DNA of 34,227 nt, taken from positions 1 to 34,227 of the forward strand of contig JAJPIU010000145.1 of assembly GCA_021324535.1 (NCBI GenBank), read 5' to 3'. The position numbers were made by a program, and so were the translations under genes. The stretch comes from Pseudomonadota bacterium. Lineage in GTDB: Bacteria > Chloroflexota > Ktedonobacteria > Ktedonobacterales > JADMIN01. This document shows positions 8,657-15,030 of the stretch, piece after piece (position 1 is the stretch's first letter; each line of letters starts with the position of its first letter). The notes beneath the pieces are model-generated. The model worked only from the letters and a program-made list of their open reading frames with translations, made no database searches and was not told the origin of the DNA.

Positions 8657-8678
8657 GAGAAAACATTGGTGTTTTCTC
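8657..8678 (+). promoter_or_regulatory. leader hairpin before the acetate transporter
   Basis: GAGAAAAC (8657-8664) and GTTTTCTC (8671-8678) form a perfect 8-bp stem with a 6-nt loop. It ends 24 bp before the GTG start and just before the GAGAGGAG ribosome site. The position suggests influence on translation initiation or mRNA stability. Confidence 0.4.
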
Positions 8679-8702
8679 ATACCCGGAGAGGAGTTTTCTT
8701 CC

Positions 8703-9281
8703 GTGACAGAAACGAAAATCGCGAATCCTGCGGCGCTCGGCCTCAGCGGATTCGCCGCCACTACCCTCGTTCTCAGTCTCGTCAATGCCGGCATCGTTGA
8801 CGCAGGCGCACTGGGAGCCGTACTTGCCCTGGCGCTCGTGTACGGTGGCGGCGCCCAGCTCCTGGCAGGCATGTGGGAGTTCCGGTCTGGCAACACATTC
8901 GGCGCCACTGCGTTTACCTCGTATGGCGCGTTCTGGCTTGCGATTGCAGCGTCTGGCATTTTCAAGGGATTTGCCATCGTTGGAACCACAGGTTTCCCAT
9001 ATTTCCTGCTTGCCTGGACGATCATCACCGGCTTCCTCACGGTTGCCTCGGTTCGGACAAACGGCGCCACTGTAGCGGTTTTTGTCGCGCTGTTCCTTAC
9101 CTTCCTATTGCTGACCATTGGCGCGTTCCAGAAACAAGCTCCAGGTGTTGGGCTTACCCAAATTGGCGGTTATCTGGGCATCGTGACAGCGATTGTGGCC
9201 TGGTATACTGCAATGGCAGTCGTGGTGACGGAGGCGTCTGGCGGCAAAATCAAGCTACCGGTCTTCCCCTTGAACGCATAG
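8703..9281 (+). CDS. acetate uptake transporter, GPR1/FUN34/YaaH family
   Basis: The 192-residue protein has six evident hydrophobic segments and the family signature near its N-terminus, NPAALGLSGFA. YaaH/SatP members carry NP-[AG]-P-L-G-L here. Members are proton-coupled or channel-like acetate/succinate permeases in the cytoplasmic membrane, and a length near 190 fits the bacterial family (~188). I chose GTG 8703 because GGAGAGGAG lies 9 nt upstream and the protein then begins TETKIANPAALGL, as in homologues. The longer reading from 8607 adds unconserved residues. A strong hairpin terminator follows at 9306-9334, so the gene is probably monocistronic. Confidence 0.92.
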   Translation: MTETKIANPAALGLSGFAATTLVLSLVNAGIVDAGALGAVLALALVYGGGAQLLAGMWEFRSGNTFGATAFTSYGAFWLAIAASGIFKGFAIVGTTGFPYFLLAWTIITGFLTVASVRTNGATVAVFVALFLTFLLLTIGAFQKQAPGVGLTQIGGYLGIVTAIVAWYTAMAVVVTEASGGKIKLPVFPLNA

Positions 9282-9305
9282 GGTGTTTGATCTCGCCTAA
9301 CTTCC

Positions 9306-9334
9306 ACCCCCCCTTCCCATGTGGGAGGGGGGGT
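9306..9334 (+). terminator. strong GC-rich hairpin terminator
   Basis: A C7 tract (9307-9313) pairs with a G7 tract (9327-9333), extended inside by TCCCA/TGGGA around a 2-nt TG centre with one bulged T. It begins 25 bp after the transporter stop. Only TT and then GTG follows, so the U-run is short. It belongs to a hairpin type seen again at 19440 and 27218. Confidence 0.65.
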
Positions 9335-9375
9335 TGTGCGTCCCGATCTTTCGTTTTTGTCGCTTCGTCAGGAAG

Positions 9376-9397
9376 ATTGTGCTATTGTACACACAAT
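9376..9397 (+). promoter_or_regulatory. imperfect palindrome upstream of the UPF0173 gene
   Basis: ATTGTG (9376-9381) and CACAAT (9392-9397) flank a 10-bp centre, 42 bp before the start codon at 9440. The spacing is typical of a dimeric repressor operator. The outer arms only are symmetric; the regulator is unknown. Confidence 0.3.
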
Positions 9398-9439
9398 ACC
9401 GTTGGGGATTCATCAGATCACAGGAGGTTCAACAAGCGC

Positions 9440-10159
9440 ATGAATCTACAAGGGACACAGATCACTTGGCTGGGGCACGGCACGTTTATGATGCGCAGCC
9501 CAGGCGGCAAAACACTCCTGCTTGACCCGTGGACGTACAACAACCCCGCCTGCCCGGCAAACATGAAGCAGGTCGGCAAGCTCGATAGCATCCTCATCAC
9601 ACATGGCCACGGCGACCACATCGGCGATGCGATCACCCTTGCCAAAGAGGGGCAGCCTGCGCATGTGGTGGGCGCTGTCGAACTGGCAGGCTGGCTGGAG
9701 TCGAAGGGTGTGGAGAACACACTCGGTTTCAACAAAGGTGGCACGATTGACCTGGACGGCGTGAAGGTGACGATGGTACACGCCGATCATACCTGTGGCA
9801 TCGCCGACGGCGACACGATAGTCTATGGCGGCGAAGCGGCAGGCTACGTGCTGTGGATGGAGAACGGCTTCACGATCTATTTCGCGGGCGATACCAACGT
9901 CTTCAGCGATATGGCGATCATTGGTGATCTCTATCAACCGCAGTTAGCCATCCTGCCGATTGGCGATTTTTATACAATGGGGCCACGCGAGGCCGCCTAC
10001 GCCGCAAAGTTACTGCGTGTACCAGCGATCATCCCGGCGCACTACGCCACCTTCCCGATCCTCACTGGCACGCCCGGCGCGCTGCGCGACGCGCTCAATT
10101 TGCAAGGATTGGCCCAGGTCGAGGTCATCGAGATGTCCCCCGGCCAGACCATCGGGTAA
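9440..10159 (+). CDS. UPF0173-type metallo-beta-lactamase-fold hydrolase
   Basis: The 239-residue product has the metallo-beta-lactamase fold of the UPF0173 (YtkL-like) family. It opens with ITWLGHGTFMM. The metal-binding motif is THGHGDHIGD (HxHxDH), followed by HADHT, the AGDTN metal-bridging Asp, and a late PAHY histidine. All expected zinc or metal ligands are present, so it is probably an active hydrolase; the substrate is unknown for most of the family. The start is fixed by AGGAGGT 11 nt upstream of ATG 9440. The open frame upstream runs through the terminator and is not coding. It is followed 98 bp later by plsY on the same strand, with a hairpin between. Confidence 0.93.
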   Translation: MNLQGTQITWLGHGTFMMRSPGGKTLLLDPWTYNNPACPANMKQVGKLDSILITHGHGDHIGDAITLAKEGQPAHVVGAVELAGWLESKGVENTLGFNKGGTIDLDGVKVTMVHADHTCGIADGDTIVYGGEAAGYVLWMENGFTIYFAGDTNVFSDMAIIGDLYQPQLAILPIGDFYTMGPREAAYAAKLLRVPAIIPAHYATFPILTGTPGALRDALNLQGLAQVEVIEMSPGQTIG

Positions 10160-10206
10160 ACAGTCATACACGGATATAGCCAGCTACGTCTTTTTTGCGT
10201 TACACT

Positions 10207-10241
10207 GAGGGAAAACGGCTGCATCGTCTAGCCGTTCCCTC
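10207..10241 (+). promoter_or_regulatory. 12-bp hairpin directly before the plsY ribosome site
   Basis: GAGGG (10207-10211) and CGGCT (10216-10220) pair with AGCCG (10230-10234) and CCCTC (10237-10241). Two A-T pairs continue the helix and two A bulge. The stem ends only a few bases before the AGAGAGG ribosome site of plsY. It could be a weak terminator for the preceding hydrolase gene or a translation-control element. Confidence 0.45.
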
Positions 10242-10257
10242 AGAGAGGATGCGACTC

Positions 10258-11013
10258 ATGTCCATTGGCGAAATCATTGGGCGGTTTGTCGCCGCTATCG
10301 TTGTTGGCTATCTGCTTGGCTCGATCCCTACTGGCGTTCTCATCAGCAAACTGCTGGGGAAAAGTGATCCACGCGCCACCGGAAGTGGCAAAACGGGGGC
10401 CACGAACGTCCTGCGCACGCTTGGCTATGGGCCTGCAGCAGTGGTCGTGCTGGTGGATGTGCTCAAAGGTGTCGCGGCGGTGTTGCTGGCGCGCTATGTC
10501 TTCTTTGGCGGCGTCCACCCGGCGGGTATGAGCGCCTTCACGTATAGCACACTGCGCGATAGCGCCGAGGCCGCCGCCGCCTTTGCCTCCGTGCTCGGCC
10601 ATAACTTTTCCATCTTCATCCGCTTTACTGGCGGGCGTGGCGTGCTGACTGGCGCGGGAGCAATGGTCACAATGTCGCCGTTGACCACGCTCTTTGGCTT
10701 CATCGCGGCGGTGACGCCCATTGCGCTCACCCGTTACGTCTCGCTTGGCTCCATCATGGGCGCCGTCATGAGCATCGTCACCGAGGTGATGCTGACTATC
10801 ATGCGCTTCGACAGCGTGCCGCATATGGTGTTTATCGTCGTCGCCGCGCTGCTGGTGATCGCTTCGCACCGCGATAACATCGAGCGGCTGATCAACGGCA
10901 CAGAACGCAAGCTCGGCCAATCCGAGCAACCGCAAACTGACATGCCCAACCAGACGCCGAACCAGGCGCCGAGAGCTTCGGCCACACTGCCCAGCGCGCC
11001 AGCCGCACAGTAA
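10258..11013 (+). CDS. plsY: glycerol-3-phosphate acyltransferase PlsY
   Basis: This integral membrane enzyme transfers an acyl group from acyl-phosphate to glycerol-3-phosphate, the first committed step of phospholipid synthesis with PlsX. The 251-residue product shows GYLLGSIPTGVLISK, then DPRATGSGKTGATNVLRTLG (family motif 1, normally GSGN.GATN; here Lys replaces Asn), and GHNFSIFIRFTGGRGV (motif 2, phosphate binding). Several hydrophobic segments fit the family's multipass topology. After about residue 212 there is a Gln/Pro/Asn-rich tail of ~40 residues not usual for PlsY (~200-215). ATG 10258 is preferred over 10249 or the longer reading because AGAGAGG lies 9 nt upstream. Confidence 0.93.
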   Translation: MSIGEIIGRFVAAIVVGYLLGSIPTGVLISKLLGKSDPRATGSGKTGATNVLRTLGYGPAAVVVLVDVLKGVAAVLLARYVFFGGVHPAGMSAFTYSTLRDSAEAAAAFASVLGHNFSIFIRFTGGRGVLTGAGAMVTMSPLTTLFGFIAAVTPIALTRYVSLGSIMGAVMSIVTEVMLTIMRFDSVPHMVFIVVAALLVIASHRDNIERLINGTERKLGQSEQPQTDMPNQTPNQAPRASATLPSAPAAQ

Positions 11014-11104
11014 GTCACAGGAAGTCACAGGAAGTCGCAATCAGCCACACAGCCAGCCGTAGTCAGCCAGCAGTGTTTTCAGGAGTATACCAGGAGCACA
11101 TCAC

Positions 11105-12052
11105 ATGCGCATCGCGACGTTTCGTCACCGCACAGCAGGGTCAGCCGCACGATTGGGCGTCATCAACGGAGCGGGAGAAACCTCTGACGCACACATCGTT
11201 GATCTGGCGCGGGCCGCAGAACTGGCGGGCGAGACAGCAAACATCAGCCAGTTCACCGATATGCTGACGCTGATTGGCGCCGGGTCAATCGGGCTGGCGA
11301 ACACTCTGGCGTTGGCGACTGCCCCACATCCCGAAGCAATCCTCCCGCTGAAGACGGTTGATCTGCTTGCGCCGATCCCGCGTCCGCGCAAAAATATCTT
11401 CTGTGTGGGGCGCAACTACGCTGAACACGCCGCAGAATCGCGCCGCGCCAAAGGCGAGGCCGAACCGACAGTTGCGCTTGCGCATCCCAATATCTTCACG
11501 AAAGCGCCCACCACCGTCAATGGCCCCTACGATGACGTTCCCCTGAACAGCGCTTTGACAAAAAAACTCGATTGGGAAGGTGAACTTGCCGTCGTCATTG
11601 GCCAGGGTGGCCGCCACATCACACGCGCGCAGGCGCTCGATCATGTGTGGGGCTATACCGTCGCCGACGATATCACTGCGCGCGACATTCAACACCACCC
11701 TGGGATGCAATGGTTCCTTGGCAAAAACTTCGATGGCTCATGTCCACTTGGCCCGTGGATCGTCACCGCCGACGAACTGACCGATCCCCAGCGGCTGCGG
11801 CTCACGGTGAGCGTCAACGGCGTCGCCAAGCAGGATGGCAATACGGCGAACATGATCTTCGATGTCGCGGCGCTCATCGAGGAGCTTTCTGCCGTGCTGA
11901 CGCTTGAGCCGGGCGACATCATCTCTACCGGCACGCCCGCCGGGGTGGGCTTCGCGCGCACACCACCGGAGTTTTTGCAGTCGGGCGACGTGGTGGAGGT
12001 GACTATCGAAGGGATTGGAACAATCCGCAACCGCATCGTAGAAGAGCGATAA
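11105..12052 (+). CDS. fumarylacetoacetate hydrolase family protein
   Basis: The 315-residue product has the FAH-type fold. A short N-terminal domain (about 1-90) is followed by the catalytic domain, which opens at IFCVGRNYAEHAAE. Metal and substrate motifs are visible: DWEGELAVVIG (Glu ligands), YTVADDITARDIQ (Asp ligand), GKNFDGSCPLGPWIV and STGTPAGVG. Members hydrolyse or hydrate C-C bonds of acylpyruvates and 2-keto-4-pentenoates in aromatic or sugar-acid catabolism, or decarboxylate oxaloacetate. No pathway neighbour points to a specific substrate. AGGAG lies 8 nt upstream of the ATG. It lies 91 bp downstream of plsY on the same strand, and the gap holds short degenerate AGTCACAGGA-type repeats. 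Confidence 0.93.
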   Translation: MRIATFRHRTAGSAARLGVINGAGETSDAHIVDLARAAELAGETANISQFTDMLTLIGAGSIGLANTLALATAPHPEAILPLKTVDLLAPIPRPRKNIFCVGRNYAEHAAESRRAKGEAEPTVALAHPNIFTKAPTTVNGPYDDVPLNSALTKKLDWEGELAVVIGQGGRHITRAQALDHVWGYTVADDITARDIQHHPGMQWFLGKNFDGSCPLGPWIVTADELTDPQRLRLTVSVNGVAKQDGNTANMIFDVAALIEELSAVLTLEPGDIISTGTPAGVGFARTPPEFLQSGDVVEVTIEGIGTIRNRIVEER

Positions 12053-12085
12053 AAAAGCCCGCCCTCCACAGAGGAGGGCGGGCTT
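12051..12085. terminator. bidirectional intrinsic terminator between convergent genes
   Basis: A 13-bp perfect stem (12055-12067 with 12073-12085) has a 5-nt loop. The A-run at 12051-12056 gives a U-run on the minus strand, so it is a textbook terminator for the NYN gene ending at 12126. It also lies directly after the FAH-family stop codon and can serve both transcripts. Confidence 0.85.
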
Positions 12086-12125
12086 ACGAGTAAACTGCTG
12101 CATGGAGCCCTAGCTCCATGCTATG

Positions 12126-13373
12126 CTAGTGCGACTCGTTGAGCGCCAGCACCGCCGCCACCGCAGGGTGATCGCGGTTGAGGCGGAGGTTCTCGTTGTT
12201 CATCGGGTCAAGCGTCACCTCGAGGATGTGATCGTCAATGCACATGCGCAGCAGGTCGCGCGCGGATTCACGGGTAAGGCGGCCACGGAAGCGATTCTTG
12301 GGATTGAATGGATCGCCAATAAAGTTGGCGACGCCACCCACTGTGCGCCATGACCAGTGACGGTCAATGTAGTCGAGGAACTGGATGAACCCAGGCTCGT
12401 CCGGGCTAACCGGCCCCTGCGCGGCAATATAGGAGTTTTGTGGCCCAGTGAATGGCCCTGTGTTCGACTGCCGGGGCAAATATGACGACGACGGGTTGGG
12501 AGCATTGATCAATCCGCCGCTGTTATAGCCCAGGGCGACAAACTGCTCGGCAGCGCTGATCAGATCGCGACTGACCGTTCCCGGCACGCCGACGACGATC
12601 ACGCGCTTGTTCAGCCGCAGCTTGAGCCGCGCGCAGATGCGCGTGAAGTCGCGGTCGCCGCTCATCAACACAAATGTATTGATATTGGGCCGGTCGAACA
12701 CGGTTTCGATGATGTCCATGAGCATGTTGAGGTCAACGGTGCTCTGGGTGATGATCCCCGATTGCCCCTGGAGGTAGGACGAGTTTGGCTGCACGTATCC
12801 ACTGGGCGGGTACCCATAGCCATTGGGACGGTGGGTATACTCTTCCTCTTCATCCAGGCGATCCTCCTGGCCGTCGGCGTCGCTATCCTCGTCGCGAGCC
12901 AATTGGCCGGTGGTATCGGGCGTATAGCCAGGAGCGCGGTGAATACCCCCTTCCAAGGCGGGGTCTCGCAATTCGTTGCTGAGCCTCGGCTCCAACCCCT
13001 CATCTCGCTCCAGATCATCCGTGTTGTCATCCTGGTCGCCATCATACTCGTCGGCGCTCATGTCCTGCTCATCGCGCCCTTGAGGGCGGTCGAAGCCATT
13101 GGACTGGGCATATAACGATTGTTGTGGTTGTGGCCTGAATCGCTCACGCACCTTCGCCGGACAATCCACACGGTCAATCATCGCGGCGGTCAGGCTCCCC
13201 TTGAAAAACTCCGGCTGGCGTGACCAATCCGCATAGGCGCGCGCTACCATGACCGTCCCATACCGTCGCGCGACGCCAATCAATTCCTGCGGGTCAGGTT
13301 CCCGATGTTGCACGTTGATGAGGCTGTAGCGGATGTTCTCAAAGTCAATAAACAACGCAATCTCGTCAGTCAT
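12126..13373 (-). CDS. NYN (PIN-like) domain nuclease split by an acidic insert
   Basis: The 415-residue product starts with the NYN/LabA-type motif LFIDFENIR (Asp10, Asn13) and continues through GTVMVARAYADW. The domain then breaks off near residue 77 and resumes near 208 with the rest of the fold: VDLNMLMDI (Asp214), FVLMSGDRDF (Asp240, Asp242) and KRVIVVGV. All four acidic positions expected for metal-dependent RNase activity are present. The intervening ~130 residues are disordered, very acidic (runs such as DGDQDDNTDD and DEEEE) and then Gly/Tyr/Pro-rich. The C-terminus (about 328-400) looks like a winged-helix or OST-HTH-like domain. GAGGA lies 9 nt upstream of the ATG. The RNA target is unknown. 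Confidence 0.88.
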   Translation of the reverse strand: MTDEIALFIDFENIRYSLINVQHREPDPQELIGVARRYGTVMVARAYADWSRQPEFFKGSLTAAMIDRVDCPAKVRERFRPQPQQSLYAQSNGFDRPQGRDEQDMSADEYDGDQDDNTDDLERDEGLEPRLSNELRDPALEGGIHRAPGYTPDTTGQLARDEDSDADGQEDRLDEEEEYTHRPNGYGYPPSGYVQPNSSYLQGQSGIITQSTVDLNMLMDIIETVFDRPNINTFVLMSGDRDFTRICARLKLRLNKRVIVVGVPGTVSRDLISAAEQFVALGYNSGGLINAPNPSSSYLPRQSNTGPFTGPQNSYIAAQGPVSPDEPGFIQFLDYIDRHWSWRTVGGVANFIGDPFNPKNRFRGRLTRESARDLLRMCIDDHILEVTLDPMNNENLRLNRDHPAVAAVLALNESH

Positions 13374-13884
13374 AACTCAATCTCCTCAATTAACTGATGT
13401 AGCTGATGTGCGTAGGCCCGATCTCATGACATCTTTTGACATCTATGATCAGCGCCTTGCTGGCATGAGCAGGCTAAAATGACGTCTAAAAAGGAAGCGG
13501 CGCGCTGAACGCTCCCGCAACGCTGATATTCCACCATAGCACAACTGAGCTGAGAAATAGTACCATGTGAACTGTTAAAAATGCGCCGGAACGGAACATG
13601 CCTACTCCGCTTGCAGTGCCATTGTGCTCTATGCTGAGATATGATGGATTGTCATTGGCTTGCCAACTCGCCCTACTGCCTTAAAGTATGGGGCGCCATT
13701 CCGCTCGATGTCAAGAGAAGGAGCCGAAGCAGCAAGCCGACGCCAAGCTGTTTGTTGATACTAAAAGTATATCATATTGTGGACGGGTGTATAGCCCTAT
13801 GTTATTGACAGCGCTCTTCGCATAACCTTCCAACACTTCTCATCTGCCTTCCATCCAGATGCCCCTGACGCCGCTATTTCCTCC
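13374..13884. other. intergenic region upstream of the NYN gene
   Basis: These 511 bp contain no supported gene. They hold the NYN gene's upstream region with a 10-bp direct repeat (13427-13446) and a small hairpin ATACT/AGTAT (13758-13770). The stretch is more AT-rich than the flanking genes. No clear terminator follows the tadB stop at 13885. Confidence 0.5.
13427..13446. promoter_or_regulatory. 10-bp direct repeat upstream of the NYN gene
   Basis: TGACATC occurs twice (13427-13433 and 13437-13443), separated by TTT, so the period is exactly one helical turn. It lies 54-73 bp before the NYN start codon. Tandem sites of this spacing suit a transcription factor bound to one DNA face, such as a response regulator. 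Confidence 0.35.
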
Positions 13885-14967
13885 TCATACCTTGATATTG
13901 ACAATGCGCCGGATGATCAGGAAGCCAAACAGGATCATCCCAACGCTGACGGTGAGCATCGTCCATCCACACCAGCGCGTCGTCTGGAACACGCCAAGCA
14001 TATAGTTTGGATTGATCAGCGTCAGCATCAGCGCAATCGCCACGGGCAACAGGGCAATCACATAGCCAGAGAGCCGCTGCTGTGAGGTGAGCACACGCAC
14101 ATCGCCCAAGAGCTTTACACGCTCACGAATGGTCTCGGCGATGGTATTGAGCATCTCACCCAGTTTGCCGCCTGCCTGGGCCTGAATGTTGACCGCCGTC
14201 ACCAGAAACTCCAAATCTTCCGATTGCATCCGCTCAGCGAGGTTGGTCAGCGCCACCTCAGGCGTGCGACCAAAGTCAATCTCACGCATGACCCGCCGAA
14301 ACTCCGGCCCGATGGGATCTGGCCCTTCGCGCGCCACCATCGCCAGCGCCTGAGTGAGGTTTGCGCCTGCGCTCAGCGAGTTCGACATCAACGTGATCAT
14401 CTCCGGCAGTTGCAGGTTGAAGAGGCGCTGGCGCGCCAATCGTCGTCGTGTCACATAGGCGCGTGGCCCATAGATGCCTGCAATCAAGAGCAACAAGCCA
14501 AGCAGCAGATGGCTTGAGATCGGCAACGCGAATCCGAGCAACGCCCCCACGCTGGCCAGGCTCACCGAGAGAATCATGAACTCACCTGCGGTGAGACGAA
14601 TATCCGCCTGGCTCAGTTCGCGTTCAAGACGCGCCGAAAAACTGCGCTGATTGGCCGAACTGGTCGCATCCAGGCGCTCAAGCGTCGCGGCGGCGGTGTT
14701 GCGATCTCGCTGGCGTCCCAATCCCAGGAAGAGGCTGCGCCGCGTCTTCTGCGGGGCGGCAGGCCCCACCGGCCCTACGCCAATCAGGCGCTCTTCCACC
14801 GGTGATGTGCGGCGGTTCATCGAGCGTTGCAAGCCGGAGAAGATCAAGATGACGCTGAGGGCAACCAGCACACCTGCGCCATAGAATGCGAGCGTCTGCG
14901 GCGAGATTGCCAGGAAATCGGCGCCCACGGTGAACGCCTGTGCGCCATCTATCGCCACCGTCATCAT
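13885..14967 (-). CDS. tadB: TadB-like type II/IV secretion F-domain protein
   Basis: This GspF/TadB family protein of 360 residues is the inner-membrane platform of a Tad (Flp) pilus or secretion system. A first membrane segment near residues 25-45 precedes a cytoplasmic region. Two segments follow around residues 130-170, then the helical F domain with LPEMITLMSNSLSAGANLTQAL, and QAGGKLGEMLNTIAETIRER typical of TadB. Two further C-terminal membrane segments finish the protein. I chose ATG 14967 because GGAGA lies 9 nt before it; a TTG at 15009 would add 14 residues without a good SD. It lies 63 bp after the CpaF stop on the same strand. No tadC partner, pilin or prepilin peptidase follows. 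Confidence 0.9.
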   Translation of the reverse strand: MMTVAIDGAQAFTVGADFLAISPQTLAFYGAGVLVALSVILIFSGLQRSMNRRTSPVEERLIGVGPVGPAAPQKTRRSLFLGLGRQRDRNTAAATLERLDATSSANQRSFSARLERELSQADIRLTAGEFMILSVSLASVGALLGFALPISSHLLLGLLLLIAGIYGPRAYVTRRRLARQRLFNLQLPEMITLMSNSLSAGANLTQALAMVAREGPDPIGPEFRRVMREIDFGRTPEVALTNLAERMQSEDLEFLVTAVNIQAQAGGKLGEMLNTIAETIRERVKLLGDVRVLTSQQRLSGYVIALLPVAIALMLTLINPNYMLGVFQTTRWCGWTMLTVSVGMILFGFLIIRRIVNIKV

Positions 14968-15030
14968 ACTATGTCTTCTCCGCTTGCTACTTTCGCTGCT
15001 TTGAGCCAATCCGATAAATAGGTTACGCCG

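Larger units (their letters stand above)
7856..8702. other. long divergent intergenic region with promoter and hairpin signals
   Basis: These 847 bp separate the kinase (minus strand) from the acetate transporter (plus strand) and hold no convincing gene. They contain three TGATAC copies near the kinase start and a 7-bp hairpin, GCACAAG/CTTGTGC (8017-8036). A pair of interleaved palindromes lies at 8255-8275 (ACTCC..GGAGT and GAGGAG..CTCCTC). There is also a plus-strand promoter-like pair at 8188-8216 and an 8-bp hairpin at 8657-8678 just before the transporter's ribosome site. An unannotated small RNA or a long 5' leader is possible. Confidence 0.4.

Noticed and set aside
8607-8702. N-terminal extension of the acetate transporter
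   Set aside because: The GTG at 8703 has a strong ribosome site and gives the conserved family start; the extension passes through a leader hairpin.
8873-9439. Upstream extension of the UPF0173 hydrolase frame
   Set aside because: It overlaps the transporter gene and a terminator hairpin; AGGAGGT before ATG 9440 fixes the start.
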